Shown here: one piece after another, positions 15,886 through 23,903 of the stretch | How the letters are laid out: the number at the start of each line of letters is the position of its first letter | Position numbering within the stretch: the first letter of the stretch is position 1 | Assembly: GCA_003599865.1 (NCBI GenBank) | Contig: QZKS01000073.1 | Location: forward strand, 1 to 55,105 | Length of the DNA stretch: 55,105 bases | From: Desulfobacteraceae bacterium | GTDB taxonomy: Bacteria > Desulfobacterota > Desulfobacteria > Desulfobacterales > SURF-7 | Reading direction: 5' to 3' | Notes under the pieces: model-generated | The model's database searches: none | The model's input: only the letters and a program-made list of their open reading frames with translations | What the model was told of the DNA's origin: nothing | Position numbers and translations under genes: made by a program

Positions 15886-16344
15886 TTATTTGGGTTTTTG
15901 GACCATGTCGGCAATGGCTTCCAGGGCCAGGATGTAGCCGATTGTTCCCAGTCCGGCGATCTGTCCGGTGACAACATCTGCCAGCATGGATTTGTGCCGG
16001 AATGGTTCCCGTTTGTAAATGTTGGACAGGTGAACCTCGATAACCGGCATATCGAGCAGCAGGACTGCATCCCGGATGGCCACGCTGGTATGGGTGAACG
16101 CAGCCGGGTTAATGATCAGCCCGTTGAAGTTTCCCATGGCGCTCTGAATCTTTTCTACGACAGCCCCTTCATGATTGGACTGAAAGGTTTCAACCGCAAG
16201 ACTGATTTCCGATCCTTTGAGGGTTATTTTATGGTTGATATCATCCAGGGTTTCTTTTCCGTAAATTTCCGGTTCCCTTTTGCCCAGCATGTTCAGATTT
16301 GGACCATGTATGACAAGTATTTTCGGATTGTTATGCGTTGTCAT
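15886..16344 (-). CDS. aroQ: type II 3-dehydroquinate dehydratase
   Basis: The product is 152 aa, typical of the dodecameric type II enzyme. Visible motifs are HGPNLNMLGKREPEIYG (residues 14-30), FQSNHEGAVVEKI, IINPAAFTHTSVAIRDA and the His-containing VIEVHLSNIYKREPFRHKS. The Tyr of EIYG and the His of HLSN are the expected catalytic residues. It dehydrates 3-dehydroquinate in the shikimate pathway. The start overlaps the stop of rpe by one base, so it is the last gene of the minus-strand housekeeping run. Confidence 0.95.
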   Translation of the reverse strand: MTTHNNPKILVIHGPNLNMLGKREPEIYGKETLDDINHKITLKGSEISLAVETFQSNHEGAVVEKIQSAMGNFNGLIINPAAFTHTSVAIRDAVLLLDMPVIEVHLSNIYKREPFRHKSMLADVVTGQIAGLGTIGYILALEAIADMVQKPK

Positions 16345-17081
16345 TAATGTATTCCTTGTTCCTTTTTGATTCGATAAATCTCAGAAGCTTTCTTCTGCTC
16401 TTCTATTCTTCGCAATTCAACGGCGGTGTTGATTTTCTGGTGGAAATCCTGAATGGTTTCCGAATAGTTTTTACTTCCGAAAATGGCAGATCCGGCCACA
16501 AAAGAGTCGGTTCCGGCCATGGCGATTTCCGTTATGGTATTGGAATTGACGCCGCCATCAATCTGAATGAGCGCCGGCAGGTTCCTTTTTTCCAGTATTT
16601 CTTTCAGTTTTGCAATCTTTTCCAATGAATTTTGAATAAACTTCTGACCGCCAAAGCCTGGATTGACACTCATGATCAGAATAAAATCCAGATCCGGGAG
16701 AACCCATTCGATGGACGAAAGGGGAGTGGCCGGATTGAGGGCGACTCCTGCTTTAATGTTGCTTTCCTTGATCAGATGGATGGTCCGGTTCAGGTGGGTA
16801 CAGGCCTCGGCATGAACGGATATCAGGTCTGCTCCGGCACGGATGAATTCCGGTATCATCCGGTCCGGTTTTTCAATCATCAGATGTACATCCAGAAGAA
16901 GTGAGGTCGCTTTTTTACAGGCATCCACGATAATGGGGCCGTAGGTGATATTGGGTACAAAATGACCATCCATGACATCAATATGGATCCAGTCCGCGCC
17001 CGCTTTTTCAACAGCGGTTAACTCCTCGCCCAGTTTACGGAAATCTGCCGACAGGATGGATGGTGCGATAATTTTTTTCAT
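16344..17081 (-). CDS. rpe: ribulose-phosphate 3-epimerase
   Basis: The product is 245 aa from the ATG at 17081, which has AAGGA about 10 bases upstream; an ATG at 17099 would add six residues without a good site. It is a TIM-barrel protein: APSILSADFRKLGEE at the start, WIHIDVMDGHFVPNITYGP, VHLMIEKPD, MSVNPGFGGQKF and IQIDGGV, with the metal His and Asp residues all present. It interconverts ribulose-5-phosphate and xylulose-5-phosphate. The C-terminal 20 residues are an extra charged helix, longer than usual for the family. It is coupled to aroQ by a one-base overlap. Confidence 0.95.
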   Translation of the reverse strand: MKKIIAPSILSADFRKLGEELTAVEKAGADWIHIDVMDGHFVPNITYGPIIVDACKKATSLLLDVHLMIEKPDRMIPEFIRAGADLISVHAEACTHLNRTIHLIKESNIKAGVALNPATPLSSIEWVLPDLDFILIMSVNPGFGGQKFIQNSLEKIAKLKEILEKRNLPALIQIDGGVNSNTITEIAMAGTDSFVAGSAIFGSKNYSETIQDFHQKINTAVELRRIEEQKKASEIYRIKKEQGIH

Positions 17082-17138
17082 GGATGCTTGTTCCTTCATG
17101 TATCGTGTAATGGCCTTATCCGAAAATATCTGTGTTTT

Positions 17139-18110
17139 TTACCAGGTATCAAATACTTCTGTTTTTATCAACTCATTATCCTGATACAGGAAAAGAGTCA
17201 CATTCCTGTTCCTGGGGATCAGGGCCCATATTTCCTCTCCTGGTTTGATCAGGTTATTGACCAGATCAACGGTTACACCGAAAAAATTGACATTGATCCG
17301 GATATCTTTTCTCATTAAACCGATATCCAGCTTATGGCGGAAAAGCTGAACTCCGCCGGTTTCCTGCATAACATTTTGTATTTTTGCGCCCGGTTCCCGG
17401 TTAATGATCAGATTCACCGTGCTGTTTTCCAATACCTGATAACCATAGGCCGGTTCCTGGGATACGATCCGATTTATTGGTTTTCTGCTGTCAACGGTTG
17501 ACTTGATCTCCCCTAATGTCAATTGTAATGACTCCAGAATCCCGATTGCCTCATCCAGCGGTATGCCGGTCAGATCAGGCATCATGTAGGATGCCGGTTT
17601 TGCACCGGCACTGACAAGGATATCAATACAGCCGCCCCTGGTAATGCTGGTTCCGGATAACGGTGCTTGCGCCATGACAACCTCTTTGGGGAAGACCTTA
17701 CTATAGGTAATGGAGATCTTTCCCTGACAAAGACCGTTTTCTTCCATAATGATCCTGGCCTGGTGGATGGACAGTCCCTCCAGATTCGGCATGGTAATGG
17801 TTTGCGGACCTTTTGAAATAATGATTCGAACATCGCGGTCTTTTTTAATTTCCGAACCCGGATCAGGGTCCTGGAAGATGATATGGTTTTTCGGAATCCT
17901 TTCATTGTATTCGGACCCCCTGACCTTGGTATTCAGACCAAGATCGGTCAGCATTTCAAGCGAATAGACAAGCTCTTTGCCGGTCAGATCCGGTACGATT
18001 ACCGTGTCCTCACTTTTTACGATATAGGTCAGAGCCATATATGCGCTGATTCCGGCAGAAAGGCCGAAAAGAAGGATAAATGATGCTGTTTTCAGAATTC
18101 GGATAATCAC
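17139..18110 (-). CDS. membrane-anchored PASTA-domain protein
   Basis: The product is 323 aa. One N-terminal transmembrane helix (about residues 8-30) is followed by three PASTA repeats, each starting with a DLTG or NLEG type turn (VPDLTGKELVYSL, MPNLEGLSIHQA, MPDLTGIPLDEA). About 85 residues then form a separate beta-rich tail. PASTA domains bind uncrosslinked peptidoglycan, so the bulk should lie in the periplasm. No kinase domain is attached. It sits between rsmB and rpe on the same strand. A cell-wall sensing or tethering role is plausible but not shown by the sequence. Confidence 0.85.
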   Translation of the reverse strand: MIIRILKTASFILLFGLSAGISAYMALTYIVKSEDTVIVPDLTGKELVYSLEMLTDLGLNTKVRGSEYNERIPKNHIIFQDPDPGSEIKKDRDVRIIISKGPQTITMPNLEGLSIHQARIIMEENGLCQGKISITYSKVFPKEVVMAQAPLSGTSITRGGCIDILVSAGAKPASYMMPDLTGIPLDEAIGILESLQLTLGEIKSTVDSRKPINRIVSQEPAYGYQVLENSTVNLIINREPGAKIQNVMQETGGVQLFRHKLDIGLMRKDIRINVNFFGVTVDLVNNLIKPGEEIWALIPRNRNVTLFLYQDNELIKTEVFDTW

Positions 18111-18140
18111 ATCTTACCTGTTAAGGAGTCCCATTCATTG

Positions 18141-19499
18141 TCAACCGGATGTTTTCCGGAAACAGATCGAAAAAAAACCATCCATATCATCCCGGTGAGG
18201 ACAGGTTGCGAGCCGGTTGTTGTCGTACAGATTTTTATTCATGCTGTCCGGCAGTTCCGGGGAACGATCCTCCGGTTGAAATACCGGATGGTCGTTCAGG
18301 AAGCGTTCGACAACCTGATCGGTTTCTTCGATTTCCAGACTGCATACCGCAAATGTTAATCTCCCGCCTAGTTTTAACAGATCCGCCAGGTTGGACAGAA
18401 ACTGAAGCTGCCGTTTCTGATAACCGGCAAGATCATTTCTGGATTCGGTCCATTTGATATCCGGATTCCTGCGAATGACACCCAGGCCGGAGCAAGGTGC
18501 ATCCAGCAGAATATGGTCAAATTGCCCCGACAGGCTGTGTTTCAGTGGATGATGCAAGTCATGCGAAACGGTTTCCACCATATGGATGCCGAGACGGTTC
18601 ATTTCTTTTTCCAGTTTTTCCAGTTTTTGCGTGCTGCTGTCAAGAGCAATAAGCCGGCCCTGATTTTTCATCAACTGGGCAAGGTGTGCTGTTTTCCCGC
18701 CCAGCCCGGCGCAGGCATCCAGTACGTGCTGCCCTGGTCTGGGTGATACCAGCAGGGACACCAGCTGAGCCGCCTCATCCTGTACCTGAAACCATCCATT
18801 TTGGAAAGCTTCCAGTTTGGAAATCATGGTCGTGGGTGCCGTGATTTGCAGCCCGAATGGGGAATGCCGGGTCGGATGAATGGTTTTTACCGCTGTTGAA
18901 AGGGCGGTTTCCAGTTCTTCCCTCGTTGTTTTGAGCGTGTTGGTCCGGATCGTGATAGGCGGAATTCGATTGGCGGCCTCACACATGGCAATGGTTTCCT
19001 CTTTTGTGTATCGGGAAACCCACTTTTTGACCAGCCAGCCGGGAAAAGAATACGTTATGGAAAGATAATGAATAAAATCCTGCTCCATGGATGGAAAGGG
19101 AATTTCGGAACGGTTCCGTACGACATTTCGGAGAAGACCGTTCATGTATCCGGCAAGCCATGGCTGGTTGATCACTTTTCCCATTTCAACCGATGTGTTG
19201 ACGGCCGCTGAATCCGGAATCCTGTCCATATGGAGGATCTGGAAAATACCCATTCTCAATATATTTAAAACAATCGCATCGATCTTTTTCAGAGGGGTTT
19301 TGCTGTAATGCTCAATCACCCAGTCCAGTTTTTTTTTCCACCGGGTGACGCCGAATACAAGTGCGTGGGTCAGGGCGCGGTCTCTCTGGGAGATTCCATC
19401 GTTTTCATTGAGAATGCTTTCCAGGGTCTGATCCAGTGTTCCTTTGCCTTGATCCAGGGCAGTCAGAATCTGCAATGCGGTTTGACGGGCGTCCGGCAT
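18141..19499 (-). CDS. rsmB: 16S rRNA (cytosine-967-C5)-methyltransferase
   Basis: The product is 452 aa. Residues 1-135 are a NusB-like RNA-binding domain (ALQILTALDQGKGTLDQTL...). The C-terminal Rossmann methyltransferase has DACAGLGGKTAHLAQL for SAM, LDAPCSGLGVIRRNPDIKW with one catalytic Cys, and FAVCSLEIEETDQVV with the nucleophile Cys. It methylates C967 of 16S rRNA. It is directly upstream of the PASTA gene and downstream of fmt on the minus strand, an order seen in many bacteria as def-fmt-rsmB. Confidence 0.95.
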   Translation of the reverse strand: MPDARQTALQILTALDQGKGTLDQTLESILNENDGISQRDRALTHALVFGVTRWKKKLDWVIEHYSKTPLKKIDAIVLNILRMGIFQILHMDRIPDSAAVNTSVEMGKVINQPWLAGYMNGLLRNVVRNRSEIPFPSMEQDFIHYLSITYSFPGWLVKKWVSRYTKEETIAMCEAANRIPPITIRTNTLKTTREELETALSTAVKTIHPTRHSPFGLQITAPTTMISKLEAFQNGWFQVQDEAAQLVSLLVSPRPGQHVLDACAGLGGKTAHLAQLMKNQGRLIALDSSTQKLEKLEKEMNRLGIHMVETVSHDLHHPLKHSLSGQFDHILLDAPCSGLGVIRRNPDIKWTESRNDLAGYQKRQLQFLSNLADLLKLGGRLTFAVCSLEIEETDQVVERFLNDHPVFQPEDRSPELPDSMNKNLYDNNRLATCPHRDDMDGFFSICFRKTSG

Positions 19500-19518
19500 A
19501 TTGGTTCCCAGTTTTTTT

Positions 19519-20460
19519 TCAGGTGAATATCATTCCCGGCAGTATCGGTGTGCCGCGTAAAAAATCCCGGACAGTCAGACGTTTTCCGGAAGAACCCTGG
19601 ATTTCCAGGATGGAAAGTGCCCCTTTTCCGGTGGAGACACGCAATTCATCCTGAAATCCTTGAATAATCGTTCCGGGGCAGGCAGCCTCTACCATGGAAA
19701 CCGGTTTGGCCTTGAACAGTTTCAGGCGCATATCACCCCAAAAAGTGAAAGCGCCCGGCCATGGTGTCATTCCCCGGATGAAGGCTTCTATTTTCTCAGC
19801 ATCCCGTGTCCAGTCAATCCGGCCGTCTGTTTTTTGTAAAAGCGGTGCAATACTGGCCCTGGCGTTATCCTGGGGTAACGGATGGATGGCATTGGTTTCA
19901 ATTTGCTCCAGAGCGGTTACCAGCAAGGCAGCTCCTTTTTTTGCAAGCCGGTCATGCAGGGTTGCGGAGGTGTCATCCAGGAAAATTTTTTCTGTTTCCG
20001 CGAGCAGGATATCACCGGAATCCATTCCGGAATCCAGGACCATGATGGTGACACCGGTTTCATGGTCGCCGTTGATCACTGCCCATTGTATCGGGGCAGG
20101 GCCACGATATCGGGGCAACAGCGACGGATGAATATTGACCGGATATTTTCGGGGCAAAGAGAGCAGGTTGTCCGGAATGAATTGACCAAAGGCAACGACA
20201 ACAAGATAATCCGGAGAACAGGAAACAATTTTGTTGTGGAAGTCATCCGAGCGAATCGAGTCCGGCTGGAGGATTTCATATCCCAGTTGCTGTGCCGCAA
20301 TTTTGACCGGCGGGGGCATCATTATCCGGCCTCTTCCTTTTGGCCGGTCCGGTTGTGTCACAACCAGAGATACCTTGAATCGACTCTTGTCCAGGCTATG
20401 GAGAGCAGGGACGGCAAATTCGGGGGTTCCGAAGAAAATAATGCTGGGGGCCTTATTCAT
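19519..20460 (-). CDS. fmt: methionyl-tRNA formyltransferase
   Basis: The product is 313 aa, typical length. The N-terminal formyltransferase domain has FFGTPEFAVPALHSL, HPSLLPRYRGPAPIQWAVINGD with the catalytic Asn-His region, and DSGMDSGDIL. The C-terminal OB-like domain follows from about residue 205. It formylates initiator Met-tRNA with 10-formyltetrahydrofolate. The start overlaps the end of def by eight bases, the classical pairing of the two enzymes that add and remove the N-formyl group. Confidence 0.97.
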   Translation of the reverse strand: MNKAPSIIFFGTPEFAVPALHSLDKSRFKVSLVVTQPDRPKGRGRIMMPPPVKIAAQQLGYEILQPDSIRSDDFHNKIVSCSPDYLVVVAFGQFIPDNLLSLPRKYPVNIHPSLLPRYRGPAPIQWAVINGDHETGVTIMVLDSGMDSGDILLAETEKIFLDDTSATLHDRLAKKGAALLVTALEQIETNAIHPLPQDNARASIAPLLQKTDGRIDWTRDAEKIEAFIRGMTPWPGAFTFWGDMRLKLFKAKPVSMVEAACPGTIIQGFQDELRVSTGKGALSILEIQGSSGKRLTVRDFLRGTPILPGMIFT

Positions 20461-20965
20461 TGTCTCTGAGCTGTTTTTTGATTTTTCGTTTGTATATGCT
20501 TCTTTTCAGAGAACTGATCCGGTCAATAAACAGAATTCCGTTCAGGTGGTCGATTTCATGCTGAAGAATAACAGACAAAAGTCCCTGTGCTTCGATTTTT
20601 ACCGGATTGCCCTGGAGATCCAGACCGGTCACCACGGCAAATTCAGCCCTCTTCACATCGGATCTGAAGTCCGGCACACTCAGGCAACCCTCGTTTTCCG
20701 ATAGATATTCCCCTTCCTGAGAGATAATTTCAGGATTGATCAGAACCTGATAGGGTCTGTTTTCCTTATCGGCTTCCGGGTCAAACACAATGATGCTTTT
20801 ATCCATGCCCACCTGATTGGCAGCCAGTCCGACGCCGGGAGCCTCGTACATGGTATCGGCCATATCCGCAATCAGTTTTTTGATGTCATCATTGATATCG
20901 GTGACCGGATTTGTTTTTTCTTTTAAAAACGGATCCGGATAGGTGATGATTGGTAATATTGCCAT
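20453..20965 (-). CDS. def: peptide deformylase
   Basis: The product is 170 aa. All three signature motifs are present: GVGLAANQVG near residue 46, NEGCLSVP near 92 with the metal Cys, and LQHEIDHLNGILF near 133 with HExxH. It removes the formyl group from nascent proteins and binds Fe2+ or a similar metal. It overlaps fmt. The flippase-like gene lies ten bases upstream on the same strand, so the two are probably co-transcribed. Confidence 0.97.
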   Translation of the reverse strand: MAILPIITYPDPFLKEKTNPVTDINDDIKKLIADMADTMYEAPGVGLAANQVGMDKSIIVFDPEADKENRPYQVLINPEIISQEGEYLSENEGCLSVPDFRSDVKRAEFAVVTGLDLQGNPVKIEAQGLLSVILQHEIDHLNGILFIDRISSLKRSIYKRKIKKQLRDNE

Positions 20966-20975
20966 ATGATTTCCT

Positions 20976-22040
20976 CTATGAATTGTATTGTATCTGTCTG
21001 ATGTTCACGCCATAGATGATTGCAGAAATGAACCCGGCAATAATGACGGGAAACATTTGAATCGCATGGCTCACCAGCGCAAAACCGGATGCTTCTTTTG
21101 CGCCGATTGCAAAAAGGGATAATGCAAAAACCGCTCCGGCCTCCCATAATCCCCAGAAACCCGGAACCGATGGAAGCGCGATAAAAAAACAGATGATAAT
21201 CAGAACGACCGTTGCTTCAAACAGGGATATATTGATTCCTGGGCAACCCAATGTGATTATATAATAAGAAACAGCCTGGAGCAACCAGATGGTGAGTGAA
21301 AAAAACAGGCATAGCGCCAGATTCTTCACATCCTTCACCAGACCGAAACCGGCTGCAATGTTTTCCATAATACTGACCATCGGCAGGGAAAAATATTTGC
21401 CGATGGTGTCCTGTGTTCCGGCTCCTGCAAAGGAGAATAAACCGGGAATTTTCATGATCACCAGTCGGATCAGTTTTCGGAACCGGTCAATGGAGATCAG
21501 TGCAATACCGAAGATCAGAATCAGGCTGAGTTTTACCATTCCGCTTCCGATATTGAGGAGGGTCGTTCGGTTCAACGTATAGGATCCAAAAGACATCTCA
21601 ATATTGGGGTCGATGTCAACGACGGAAAGAACAACGGCAAAAAGAAGAATCAGGAAAAGAAGGTCGAACAAACGCTCGGTTGCCACGGTTGCCAGCCCGG
21701 TTGTGAAGGGGACTTTTTCTTTTTGTTGAAGAATGGCCGGTCTGGCCAGTTCACCGATTCTTGCCGGTAATATGCAATTCAGCATAAAGCCGATCATCAT
21801 GGGATGATAGGCTCTCCAGAAGCTTATCCTGGAAGCAGTCCGCAGGATGACCTGCCATCTCAGCGCTCTCATATAAAAACTGAGTCCCACAAATAGCAGG
21901 GAAACGAACATCCAGAAATAATCAATGGATTGGAAATACTCGATCAACTCCGAGAATGGAACGTTCTTGAATGCAAAATACAAGGCGGTTACGGAAATCG
22001 CAACCCCTGCGAACAGGGAAAAAATCATTTTCTTCTTCAA
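20976..22040 (-). CDS. integral membrane protein of the LPG synthase transmembrane / UPF0104 family
   Basis: The product is 354 aa with about eight hydrophobic segments. Typical family features are the RALRWQVILR segment near residue 65, then FMLNCILPARIGELARPAIL and GLATVATERLFDLLFL, and a C-terminal PGFWGLWEAGAVFAL. Members flip or transfer polar lipids in the inner membrane, as the membrane half of MprF does; there is no soluble catalytic domain here. It lies between ribF and def on the minus strand. Its lipid substrate cannot be inferred from the sequence. Confidence 0.85.
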   Translation of the reverse strand: MKKKMIFSLFAGVAISVTALYFAFKNVPFSELIEYFQSIDYFWMFVSLLFVGLSFYMRALRWQVILRTASRISFWRAYHPMMIGFMLNCILPARIGELARPAILQQKEKVPFTTGLATVATERLFDLLFLILLFAVVLSVVDIDPNIEMSFGSYTLNRTTLLNIGSGMVKLSLILIFGIALISIDRFRKLIRLVIMKIPGLFSFAGAGTQDTIGKYFSLPMVSIMENIAAGFGLVKDVKNLALCLFFSLTIWLLQAVSYYIITLGCPGINISLFEATVVLIIICFFIALPSVPGFWGLWEAGAVFALSLFAIGAKEASGFALVSHAIQMFPVIIAGFISAIIYGVNIRQIQYNS

Positions 22041-22061
22041 TAGAAATCCTCATAAAAACAC

Positions 22062-22994
22062 TCAGGCCGGAATCATTCGTGCTTTTTCAATGTCTTTTTT
22101 AATCTGATTGGAAAGTTCAGTAATATTACTGAACTTCCGTTCATCGCGTAACCGGTCGATAAAATTGACTCGGATACTCTGGTCATAAATATTTTCATTA
22201 AAATCCAGTATGTGAACTTCGACCGTGAAAACGTGATCATCAAAGGTCGGGCTGTATCCGATGTTTGCCACCCCCATAAAATTGCCGACAGAGCATTCTA
22301 CCGTGACTGCATAAACACCTGTTTTCGGGCAAAGCTCATCATGAAGACGAATATTTGCCGTGGGAAAGCCAAGAAGCTTTCCGCCACGATTCCGGCCGCC
22401 GACAACCTTTCCCCTGATCTGATAATATCTGCCCAGCAGGTTTTTGGCTTCCGCAACCCGGCCCTGCATGACAATTTCACGTATTCTTGTGGAGCTGATT
22501 CTCTCATGTTTCCCCGCATCGTTATATTCCCAGTCAACAACAATCACTTCAAAACCGAATCCGGCGGAAGCTGTTTGCAGAAATCCGATATTTCCTTCCC
22601 GGTTTTTTCCAAATGAATAGTCTTTTCCGACAATGATGGATTTCATGCCGATTTTTTGCAGCAGCATGTCCTCAACAAAGGACTGAGCGGTTATCTCGGA
22701 AAACTCAATTGTAAACGGAATACAGATCAGGACATCGATATCGGTTTGAGACAGGAGTTCGAGTTTCTGATCATAACGGGTGATATGAGGGGGGTAGCCT
22801 TCCTTTTTCAGAACTCTCATGGGGTGCGGTTCAAAGGTGATGGCTACAGCAGTCCCTCCGATTTTTTCCGCTTGCAGCCGAACCTGTCGAAACAGCGCCT
22901 GATGGCCTTTATGAACCCCGTCAAAGTTGCCGATGGTGACTACGGCATTTCGATAAGGTGTTGTAATATCATCCAGATTGTTAATGATTACCAT
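22062..22994 (-). CDS. ribF: bifunctional riboflavin kinase / FAD synthetase
   Basis: The product is 310 aa. The N-terminal nucleotidyltransferase has VVTIGNFDGVHKGHQALF (residues 20-37) and SSTRIREIVMQGRV. The C-terminal kinase domain has the GKVVGGRNRGGKLLGFPTANI motif and a terminal LRDERKF. It converts riboflavin to FMN and FAD. It is the first gene of the minus-strand housekeeping run and is divergent from the tRNA-Leu gene. Flavins made here would serve the nitroreductase-type enzyme, but that link is only general metabolism. Confidence 0.96.
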   Translation of the reverse strand: MVIINNLDDITTPYRNAVVTIGNFDGVHKGHQALFRQVRLQAEKIGGTAVAITFEPHPMRVLKKEGYPPHITRYDQKLELLSQTDIDVLICIPFTIEFSEITAQSFVEDMLLQKIGMKSIIVGKDYSFGKNREGNIGFLQTASAGFGFEVIVVDWEYNDAGKHERISSTRIREIVMQGRVAEAKNLLGRYYQIRGKVVGGRNRGGKLLGFPTANIRLHDELCPKTGVYAVTVECSVGNFMGVANIGYSPTFDDHVFTVEVHILDFNENIYDQSIRVNFIDRLRDERKFSNITELSNQIKKDIEKARMIPA

Positions 22995-23021
22995 AATTCA
23001 TTCCAATTTATAACATAAGAC

Positions 23022-23050
23022 TTGACAGCCTTATTAAATCCATATACATA
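23022..23050 (+). promoter_or_regulatory. promoter of tRNA-Leu
   Basis: A perfect -35 TTGACA at 23022-23027 is followed after 17 bases by TACATA (23045-23050); an overlapping TATACA is at 23043. Transcription would begin near 23057, about 40 bases before the mature tRNA. Confidence 0.65.
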
Positions 23051-23097
23051 TTTTATCTTTCTTTTGAAAGCAAACAGTTTTTCAGAAAAGTGTTTGT

Positions 23098-23184
23098 GCC
23101 GAAGTGGCGGAATTGGTAGACGCGCTAGGTTCAGGGTCTAGTGGATGTATTTCCGTGGGAGTTCGAGTCTCCCCTTCGGCACCA
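23098..23184 (+). tRNA. tRNA-Leu(CAG)
   Basis: The gene is 87 nt with the acceptor stem GCCGAAG/CTTCGGC, D-loop GGCGGAATTGGTAGACGCG, and anticodon stem CTAGG/TCTAG around the loop TTCAGGG, so the anticodon is CAG. A long variable arm and GTTCGAGTC in the T-loop confirm a class II tRNA-Leu. The CCA end is encoded. A terminator follows at once. Confidence 0.96.
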
Positions 23185-23195
23185 TCAAAAAAATC

Positions 23196-23237
23196 AAGGG
23201 TTTGGCAAACAGCGGAAATTGCCAAACCCTTTTTTTA
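23196..23237 (+). terminator. terminator of tRNA-Leu
   Basis: A perfect 13-bp stem AAGGGTTTGGCAA/TTGCCAAACCCTT with a 10-base loop is followed by a T-run. Confidence 0.92.
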
Positions 23238-23903
23238 TTTTGATGACCGATCAGGTCGGCTTCCCTCCAAAAAAATGATTCACTCGGATATTCAGTTCGG
23301 TGAGTACCGGAAAATTCCATCCGTCAAATTTAATAAAAAGATAATCATGATAAAGCCTGTACGGTTTTTCAAAATTCAATTTGCAAAACAATGGATTTTT
23401 AGATAATTTATTATCATCATTATTTTAAGTGAATTGTTGCTATCTCCTGAGGCAGATGCGATGTCGTTTAAAAAACAAACGACTAAGGCAGTGTTGTTGC
23501 CTGCCGGCAGATAAATGCTTGACATTGGTATCACAATATGTTGTATAAAACCAATTTCATGTAAGCTATATATTGAAAAAATTGTGATTTGAAAAATATG
23601 ATATGGATTATATTGTGGCATCTTTCAACGGGAGGACAGTCAGGGTGAACTTACATCCATCTATAAAAGATGAATAATCATTTATAATAGCGAATAAAGC
23701 CGGCTACGCCGGTTATGAAACATATAGACCGCGATAATAAGATTCCAATCAAAAAACAGTGATTTTTTATAATACACGGACAATACAGTAACCATGTAAA
23801 GATTTGCGGTTATCAAATAAACACATTGGATAGTAAAAAATGCTGGAGTGGAATGGGAATCCAATTATCTTGCATGGAATACCTTATAAAATAGTGTTTT
23901 AAA
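23238..23903. other. AT-rich gene-free region before the polysaccharide locus
   Basis: These 666 bases hold no convincing gene on either strand; the open frames here are short and lack ribosome sites. Base composition turns clearly AT-rich. Features seen are a promoter-like pair at 23519-23548 and a small GC-rich hairpin AGCCGGC/GCCGGTT near 23698. If transcription starts near 23555, the first exopolysaccharide gene has a leader of about 350 bases. I see no known riboswitch. Confidence 0.6.
23519..23548 (+). promoter_or_regulatory. candidate sigma-70 promoter for the exopolysaccharide locus
   Basis: TTGACA (23519-23524), an 18-base spacer and GTATAA (23543-23548) form a good housekeeping-type promoter reading toward the locus. 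It lies about 350 bases before the chain-length gene. Confidence 0.55.

Noticed and set aside
23622-23645. Possible sigma-54 site before the first EPS gene (TGGCATCTTTCAACGG)
   Set aside because: The -12 GC is missing at ten bases from GG, so the match is only to the -24 half.
23698-23718. Small GC-rich palindrome as CRISPR or attachment site
   Set aside because: It is single copy with no spacer array and no matching repeat of the tRNA end; I found no CRISPR array in the window.
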